DNA of 64,000 nucleotides from Eumeta japonica (taxonomy: Eukaryota > Arthropoda > Insecta > Lepidoptera > Psychidae): assembly GCA_005406025.1 (NCBI GenBank), contig BGZK01000730.1, positions 124,001 through 188,000 of the forward strand, written 5' to 3'. Positions 62,701 through 64,000 of the stretch are shown here, piece after piece. Both the position numbers and the translations under genes were made by a program. Positions within the stretch are counted from its first letter, which is position 1; every line of letters begins with the position of its first letter. The notes below the pieces were generated by a model. The model searched no databases, was not told where the DNA came from, and saw only the letters and a program-made list of their open reading frames with translations.

Positions 62701-63276
62701 TTTTTAATTTATTAATAAACTACAATTTTTTTTCTGTAACAAATGGTATTTGTGTTTTTCATAACATTTGATGAATTTATTAGATTGGCTATCAGTACTA
62801 TAGTATTATTGCAATAGTTCTAAATTATAATAAAAATTATATAACTATTATCAAAGTATTATAAAATTATAAGAGTATATTAAAGGTAACGAACATTTTG
62901 TGAAATATTAGCGTAGTTCTGACCGCAGCAGGGATCTCTGTTCATATCACGACAAATTAAAAATAGCATCTATGTCAAAGACCCCGGTTTAAAGGTTGAA
63001 GGACTGTAACCTTGAAAAGAATATCGATTCTGTTTATTTACCTTTCTTTGGCAGCCCCCTACCATGACCGTTCCTCGGCCGCCGGCTGTTCTTCCAGCTT
63101 CGGTATTTTGGTAGCGGCCCCACGGCGATGCCGTCCTTGCTGTTCGATCTGGAGTACTTCTTCTTCTTCTTCAACTTCTCGGGGGCGGCCATAGCGGTGT
63201 CGCCGGCTCCCTCTTCGACGACCGGCTTATCAACGTCCGCCACGTTTGCCTCGGTAGTTGCATGTTCGACTTCCAT
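24241..63276 (-). CDS. PDCD4: Programmed cell death protein 4, two MA3 domains; ten coding exons
   Basis: PDCD4 binds the RNA helicase eIF4A through its MA3 domains and blocks its entry into eIF4F, repressing cap-dependent translation; it shuttles between nucleus and cytoplasm. Ten exons, all with GT-AG borders, join in phase to 441 codons (human about 469). Residues 36-77 form a basic N-terminal region ending in GRGLPKKG and, across intron 1, [12 protein letters not shown], a hallmark of the family. MA3-1 spans about 133-260 and begins with [17 protein letters not shown]3-2 spans about 292-418 and includes [11 protein letters not shown] and [13 protein letters not shown]. Acidic residues matching the known eIF4A contacts are present: D220 in LDTP, and D382 and D386 in SDIVLDVP. 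The C-terminus keeps [13 protein letters not shown], with an Akt/S6K-type site at S425. The start at 63276 has a purine at -3 and G at +4. The DSGxxS degron of the vertebrate N-terminus is not seen. Confidence 0.97.
24638..24758. mobile_element. Small mariner-derived MITE in PDCD4 intron 9
   Basis: The left end (TTAGGTCGGAGAAATAAG, then TTTTCGTATTTTATATACAA) matches the end of the mariner at 51886 for about 80 bases. The right end reads CTTCGACCT, an approximate inverted copy of the start. The middle is an AT palindrome. No coding sequence is present. Confidence 0.6.
24898..25037 (-). CDS. PDCD4: PDCD4 coding exon 9
   Basis: Encodes residues 372-418: [15 protein letters not shown], with D382 and D386 at positions matching the vertebrate eIF4A-contact aspartates, then MLDRFVERC. 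Donor CCAG then GTGAGA. Confidence 0.97.
25038..26141. other. PDCD4 intron 8
   Basis: AT-rich intron without a recognisable element. Confidence 0.6.
26142..26252 (-). CDS. PDCD4: PDCD4 coding exon 8
   Basis: Encodes residues 335-371: [17 protein letters not shown] and VTPDQMDR. Exactly 37 codons, phase 0 at both ends, so skipping it would keep the frame. Acceptor GTCGTAG. Confidence 0.96.
27310..29800 (+). repeat. 42/43-bp minisatellite in PDCD4 intron 7
   Basis: About 55 tandem units run from roughly 27380 to 29720, with degraded units at both edges. Each contains CTCTATCCGTTTCATTCATT and ACACTCTAGCGAAA. Units ending in three A are 42 bp and keep one frame open ([14 protein letters not shown] per unit); units with a fourth A are 43 bp and break it. 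Like variants cluster in runs. A five-unit block with the same order of variants (TGACACT, CTTGCGAAA, standard, TTTATT, GTGTCATT) occurs at about 28407-28575 and again at 29041-29205, which shows that a multi-unit segment was duplicated. The open frames are a by-product of the 42-bp length. There are no unique spacers, so it is not a CRISPR array. Confidence 0.95.
30318..30450 (-). CDS. PDCD4: PDCD4 coding exon 7 (MA3-2 start)
   Basis: Encodes residues 290-334: [17 protein letters not shown] then [10 protein letters not shown] and [13 protein letters not shown], the most conserved stretch of MA3-2. Donor GAG then GTGAGT. Confidence 0.97.
31428..31499. repeat. (TA)n tract, left of Tigger-like MITE
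   Basis: This is about 70 bases of TA. A second, shorter TA tract (about 32023-32060) sits at the other side of the MITE, so the element probably split one microsatellite. Confidence 0.9.
31501..32020. mobile_element. Tigger/pogo-like MITE in PDCD4 intron 6
   Basis: The 26-base ends 31501-31526 and 31995-32020 are exact inverted copies with the core CAGTGGAATCTCAATAACTC. The inner part repeats CTCGAA motifs, as in other elements of this type. It is about 520 bp, has no transposase frame, and the flanks are TA. Mobilisation would have depended on a pogo/Tigger-type transposase elsewhere. Confidence 0.88.
32190..32279 (-). CDS. PDCD4: PDCD4 coding exon 6
   Basis: Encodes residues 260-290: [18 protein letters not shown] then IWGVGGGVR, the link from MA3-1 to MA3-2. 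The acceptor used is CAACAG ending at 32280, because only this choice restores phase with exon 5 (K260 then QAIHRA). A second CAG four bases inside would break the frame. Confidence 0.95.
32563..32632 (-). repeat. tRNA-derived SINE head in PDCD4 intron 5
   Basis: The minus strand carries an A box (TGGTACAGTGG) and a B box (GGTTCAAATCC) about 50 bases apart, with GCCTTC between, as in a tRNA-derived RNA polymerase III promoter. Acceptor-stem pairing looks poor, so a working tRNA is unlikely. Confidence 0.6.
33222..33640 (-). other. Two related segments resembling decayed copies of exon 6
   Basis: The minus strand at 33339-33365 encodes AIHRAKELL, close to AIHRAETLL of PDCD4 exon 6 about 1 kb away. 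The segment around it (33222-33375) is related to 33536-33640: both contain CTTAGGTGTT, TCAAATCAA and, further on, ATGGATTGCATG in the same order. Downstream of AIHRAKELL the similarity to exon 6 fades, no AG acceptor precedes it, and the other copy has stops. They may be decayed exon duplicates, or a local repeat with a chance match. Confidence 0.35.
34381..34543 (-). CDS. PDCD4: PDCD4 coding exon 5
   Basis: Encodes residues 206-260: [19 protein letters not shown], with D220 at the position of a known eIF4A-contact aspartate, then [13 protein letters not shown]. The donor is GCCAA then GTGAGT. Confidence 0.97.
35640..35690. repeat. Repeat end shared with 4434-4456
   Basis: GTGACTAATTTCACAGCGGCA at 35662-35683 also occurs at about 4438. 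It lies in PDCD4 intron 4. Confidence 0.5.
35872..35989 (-). CDS. PDCD4: PDCD4 coding exon 4
   Basis: Encodes residues 167-205 and the first base of A206: [20 protein letters not shown] and LISDLYGRV, middle helices of MA3-1. The donor G then GTAATT is less canonical than its neighbours. Confidence 0.96.
37286..37387 (-). CDS. PDCD4: PDCD4 coding exon 3 (MA3-1 start)
   Basis: Encodes residues 133-166, including [17 protein letters not shown], the first helices of MA3-1. Phase 0 at both ends; acceptor T(9)CAG and donor CTG then GTGAGT. Confidence 0.97.
37587..37747 (-). CDS. PDCD4: PDCD4 coding exon 2
   Basis: Encodes residues 79-132: [12 protein letters not shown], an acidic linker ([15 protein letters not shown]) and the lead-in to MA3-1. 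Acceptor GACAG, donor ATG then GTGAGT. It is separated from exon 1 by 25.3 kb and from exon 3 by only 199 bp. Confidence 0.97.
38470..38640 (-). repeat. 3' tail of a LINE or SINE
   Basis: The segment begins AATAAATCAAATCAAAAATA and TCTTTATATCATAAG. Read on the minus strand, this resembles the GATTT-rich tail found at the 3' end of many moth and butterfly LINE copies. No coding part remains. Confidence 0.4.
38934..39426. mobile_element. Fold-back element with about 160-bp arms
   Basis: The arms at 38934-39092 and 39269-39426 are inverted copies differing at roughly ten positions. Matching blocks include GACGGCCAGACCTTCGTCAT and GAGTTTGGGTCGTGGTTACT. The spacer is about 175 bp. No reading frame is present. 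Confidence 0.85.
39780..40215. repeat. Degenerate repeat ending in ACAGCTAGTT
   Basis: The right end (CGGGCGGAATCAGGGTAACA then ACAGCTAGTT) resembles a 3' terminus common in Lepidoptera and possibly of Helitron origin, which would end in CTAG before T. The left boundary is unclear. Confidence 0.3.
40682..40708. repeat. (CA)n microsatellite
   Basis: About 13 AC units. Confidence 0.95.
41119..41384. mobile_element. Harbinger-like MITE (266 bp)
   Basis: The terminal inverted repeats 41119-41141 and 41362-41384 match at 22 of 23 bases and start GGGGCCATC. Both ends are flanked by TTA (41116-41118 and 41385-41387), the 3-bp target duplication expected of PIF/Harbinger elements. No transposase is encoded. 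Confidence 0.82.
42135..43354 (+). mobile_element. Mariner element inserted in the LINE
   Basis: TA dinucleotides flank both ends (42133-42134 and 43355-43356), and the ends read CGTAGGTGAAAAGT and, inverted, CGTGGGTCAATATGAAAGT. Removing the element and one TA restores an open polymerase frame in the surrounding LINE (RQRC joins VTSPWLF), so the borders are firm to the base. The length of 1220 bp is typical of a full mariner. Confidence 0.9.
42345..43290 (+). pseudogene. Degenerate mariner transposase
   Basis: In plus-strand frames the order of signatures is [44 protein letters not shown] (first catalytic Asp region), [51 protein letters not shown] (family form HHDNASSHTA) and FDFNLL-like DF box before the C-terminus. 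The catalytic DN of the second motif now reads RN. Many frameshifts and stops exclude activity. Confidence 0.85.
43781..44040 (-). pseudogene. Unrecognised protein-like fragment
   Basis: The minus strand reads [18 protein letters not shown], then after a stop [20 protein letters not shown] and [18 protein letters not shown] to a stop at 43781. Composition looks protein-derived. It lies inside the broken LINE, so it is probably the tail of another transposon protein. I cannot name the family. Confidence 0.35.
45455..45780 (+). repeat. Dispersed repeat, copy 1
   Basis: About 300 bp are shared in the same orientation with 48010-48285, at roughly 70-75% identity by eye. Shared landmarks include GAAAGTATTTATTA, TTTTTTGGA, AGAAATTG-like and CCACACGTTG. 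Confidence 0.65.
45890..45980 (+). repeat. Repeat fragment with GACGGACGGACGG and GGGTTCC tail
   Basis: CACATACGGACGAACGGACG, then AAGGGTTCCTTTTTTTGCCA and TCGGAACCC, is a phrase common at the edges of insect repeats. A related version lies at 59555-59638. Confidence 0.4.
46450..46665 (-). pseudogene. Unassigned open segment
   Basis: The minus strand reads [18 protein letters not shown], a stop, then [18 protein letters not shown] and [19 protein letters not shown]. It looks like a decayed protein-coding fragment. No family is recognised. Confidence 0.25.
46942..47184. mobile_element. Fold-back element with about 100-bp arms
   Basis: The arms 46942-47046 and 47079-47184 are inverted copies with few differences (landmarks AAAGTGAATAATAATTCTGA and ACGAAAATACTAGAATTATT). 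The spacer is about 33 bp. Short frames through it are by-products. Confidence 0.85.
47555..47880. repeat. GC-rich block in AT-rich intron 1
   Basis: The segment CGAGCCCCGGCGCCCCCAAG through GCGCTCGCTTATTACGCATG contrasts with its AT-rich surroundings. A 65-codon minus frame (47562-47759) has no recognisable domain. Transposon end or small CpG-rich regulatory block are both possible. Confidence 0.35.
48010..48285 (+). repeat. Dispersed repeat, copy 2
   Basis: Diverged copy of 45455-45780, in the same orientation. No coding sequence is recognised in either copy. Confidence 0.65.
49171..49191. repeat. (GA)n microsatellite
   Basis: About ten GA units. Confidence 0.95.
49440..49910. promoter_or_regulatory. 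CpG-rich island in PDCD4 intron 1
   Basis: The segment is rich in CpG (GCTGCGCGCGCACGCGCACG at 49681-49700) against AT-rich flanks. It could be an alternative promoter or enhancer of PDCD4 or the start of an unannotated RNA. Overlapping frames on both strands (49702-49989 minus, 49712-49909 plus) are arginine-rich, as expected of non-coding CpG-rich DNA. Confidence 0.3.
50500..50690. repeat. GC-rich block with a 28-bp tandem duplication
   Basis: A G-rich block (GGGAGGGGGCGTGTGTGGGC) is followed by two exact, adjacent 28-bp copies at 50631-50658 and 50659-50686 containing ACGGGCTAGCACAAGGCATC. Confidence 0.75.
50741..50772. repeat. Perfect 15-bp-arm hairpin
   Basis: AGGCTCATGATTTCA and its exact reverse complement are separated by two bases. 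Confidence 0.9.
51886..53560 (-). mobile_element. Mariner element A, interrupted by a younger repeat
   Basis: The low-coordinate end reads GTCGGAGAAAAGTC, a mariner terminus. On the minus strand, 52730-53560 holds transposase pieces including [12 protein letters not shown] (first catalytic Asp region) and LLPPGKT, followed by [16 protein letters not shown] in another frame. The protein resumes across the insert at 51990-52270 ([17 protein letters not shown]-like, [12 protein letters not shown]). The whole is frameshifted and dead. The 52271-52733 repeat sits inside its coding region. Confidence 0.8.
52271..52733. mobile_element. Young non-autonomous repeat, copy 1, inside mariner A
   Basis: It is nearly identical to 58019-58494. 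It has inverted motifs ACGTGACAAC (52274-52283) and GTTGTCACGT (52675-52684), and ends in a run of T. No coding capacity is visible. Insertion in the mariner coding frame fixes the relative age: mariner first, this repeat later. The class is unclear. Confidence 0.8.
53560..54150 (-). mobile_element. Mariner copy B, 5' part only
   Basis: The outer end at about 54136-54150 reads, on the minus strand, TATTAGGTCGGGGATAA, a mariner terminus. The internal sequence (landmarks GGCATTGACTTTATCC and GTGCCACTCTTACCGACAC) repeats that of mariner A around 53180-53270 in the same order and orientation. It is truncated against mariner A. Confidence 0.7.
54526..54556. repeat. (ATT)n microsatellite
   Basis: About ten ATT units with one interruption. 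Confidence 0.9.
54830..55400. promoter_or_regulatory. CpG-rich island in PDCD4 intron 1
   Basis: The segment has raised GC and CpG (for example CGCAGCGCGCATGCGTGACC) against AT-rich flanks, like 49440-49910. Opposing frames (54896-55294 plus, 54772-55137 minus) overlap and lack a domain, so neither is called. Alternative promoter or a GC-rich repeat are both possible. Confidence 0.3.
55401..58016. other. Unassigned part of PDCD4 intron 1
   Basis: No gene is supported. Repeat-like phrases (AAAATCCGTTCAGCGGGTTT at about 55983) are present. A compound (CA)n(CG)n microsatellite lies at 57419-57450. The frame 56903-57100 has no recognisable domain. Confidence 0.4.
58019..58494. mobile_element. 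Young non-autonomous repeat, copy 2
   Basis: Same orientation as 52271-52733 and almost identical except for a few small indels (for example GGGAGTCACTTTGAAAAAGT here against GGGTCACTTTGAAAGT there). It is flanked by T-rich sequence on both sides, as is copy 1. Confidence 0.85.
58500..60700. other. Repeat-rich part of PDCD4 intron 1
   Basis: No gene is supported. A GACGGACGGACGG and GGATCCCGTTTCTCC repeat end is at 59555-59638. A possible small MITE at about 59866-59986 has approximate ends ACAGCGGGCC and GGCCCGCTGG. Confidence 0.4.
60701..61300. mobile_element. Tigger/pogo-like MITE (600 bp)
   Basis: The 24-base ends 60701-60724 and 61277-61300 are exact inverted copies with the core CAGTGTAAACTCTTTATAAC. 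Inner GTTATA motifs recur next to both ends (60748-60775 and 61245-61270), as in other elements of this type. The flanks are TA and no transposase is encoded. Confidence 0.88.
61690..61815 (-). repeat. tRNA-derived SINE
   Basis: The minus strand has an A box (TGGCTTAGTGG) and, about 45 bases on, a degenerate B box (GGTTGGATTCT), followed by CCGTGAGCGGAAATGCC. This is the layout of a SINE with a tRNA-like head. Confidence 0.6.
62452..62662. repeat. Inverted repeat with about 75-bp arms around (TA)n
   Basis: The arms share TACTTTTAATAATAGACAAC and AACAATATGTTAAAAGACAC on opposite strands. An extra partial copy of the inner arm (AGTTATTTTGCATATA) lies in the loop. A further (TA)n tract follows at 62664-62692. 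Confidence 0.85.
63042..63276 (-). CDS. PDCD4: PDCD4 coding exon 1
   Basis: Encodes residues 1-78 and the first base of G79. The exon starts [10 protein letters not shown], has a five-lysine run (36-40) then YSRSNSKDG, and ends in GRGLPKK. The donor is AAAG then GTAAAT at 63041. Upstream of the ATG the untranslated end is not defined. Confidence 0.95.
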
Positions 63277-63976
63277 CACGGACGCTAATTTACTTCGCTT
63301 ACCGCTAAATTAGAATATAATTTATATGCTAAGAGCTAGAATCGCGTGAAACTAAAGCTAGTGACACCGAAATCGGGTCGTAATATCACTTAAAAAACAA
63401 TGAGGCGACCACAAGCGTATTTGTTTTGGACAACACACCGGCACGAAGATAGTCAAAAAACATGAAGTAAGTAAGTGCTGACAACTGACACGACTGAAGG
63501 AAATAAGCGATGGAAGTATTATCCTATTCAATAAAGAGACCAATCATTCTATACTATTGTAATTGTTATAAACGTACAATTTAATTTAATTGTATTAACT
63601 TGACTTATATAACCTAACAAAACAGAAACTACACAAAATTGAAAGTTACTTTTATACAGTGCTCAACTACTTTATTCTAAGGCATTTTAATTCTGTCGCT
63701 AAGAAAAAAAAACGTGTCTAACCGGATATGACAGAACAGGTAAATATTGATGTGTTGTCAACTTTTAGTTACGTTCACTTTTACTTATAAAATGAATATT
63801 TTTATTTATATGTTGGCAAAAAGGTTTTACGAATACGAAAATATAATTAAATAACGGCAACGTACTCGCCGCTTTCTAGAGCTGCGTGGCGGAAGTGCGC
63901 AGTTGGTTTTTGACTGCTTGCATGCTCGTTTGCTCCTCGATAAAAAAACTGGTGTATTCTGATGAAAAAAATAAAG
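63277..63976. promoter_or_regulatory. Shared promoter region of PDCD4 and the divergent gene
   Basis: The two ATGs are 700 bp apart and divergent, which suggests a bidirectional promoter. GGCGGAAGTG at 63888-63897, near the plus-strand start, fits an ETS-type site, common in housekeeping promoters. No clear TATA box fits either gene. Confidence 0.5.
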
Positions 63977-64000
63977 ATGTCTCAATCGCCCGCCAAAGTT
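63977..64000 (+). CDS. Start of a divergent gene (first 8 codons, cut by the window edge)
   Basis: ATG with A at -3 opens a frame MSQSPAKV that runs off the window. The upstream segment (63868-63910) is less AT-rich and carries an ETS-type motif, like a promoter. Eight residues are too few to name the protein. It could still be a non-coding ATG. Confidence 0.45.

Overview
The window is AT-rich animal DNA with spliced genes, large introns and dense transposon remains. Codon-level recognition of one gene, together with the repeat types (mariner relics, an RTE-like LINE, tRNA-derived SINEs, Tigger-like and Harbinger-like MITEs), points to an insect, most likely a moth or butterfly (Lepidoptera). 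The species cannot be fixed from the sequence alone.

One host gene is certain: the orthologue of programmed cell death protein 4 (PDCD4). It lies on the minus strand with ten coding exons between 63276 and 24241. All exon phases join into a 441-residue protein with two MA3 domains, which bind the helicase eIF4A and restrain translation. Intron 1 is about 25.3 kb (37748-63041) and holds most of the mobile DNA of the right half. Intron 7 carries a 2.4-kb minisatellite antisense to the gene. A second gene starts at 63977 on the plus strand, about 700 bp from the PDCD4 start and divergent from it; only its first 8 codons are in the window.

Layout. 1-3565: a 2.6-kb fold-back element, almost a perfect giant hairpin. 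3.6-9.5 kb: unassigned DNA with three exon-like blocks and a possible 45-codon reading frame, a (TA)n tract and a mariner relic. 12.27-15.86 kb: a complete LINE insertion of the RTE type with 13-bp target duplications and an inverted 5' segment (twin priming). 16-24 kb: repeats, palindromes and the region downstream of PDCD4. 24.2-37.7 kb: PDCD4 exons 2-10 with introns holding a mariner MITE, the minisatellite, a Tigger-like MITE inside a (TA)n tract, a tRNA-derived SINE and possible decayed exon copies. 37.7-63.0 kb: PDCD4 intron 1, with fold-back elements, a Harbinger-like MITE, a broken LINE cut by a mariner at a TA site, a second mariner cut by a young repeat that recurs 5.7 kb away, CpG-rich islands and another Tigger-like MITE. 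63.0-64.0 kb: PDCD4 exon 1 and the shared promoter region.

Apart from the two host genes I see no operon, CRISPR array, rRNA or canonical tRNA gene. The most informative features are the retrotransposition and nesting scars, the large hairpins and the PDCD4 gene structure.
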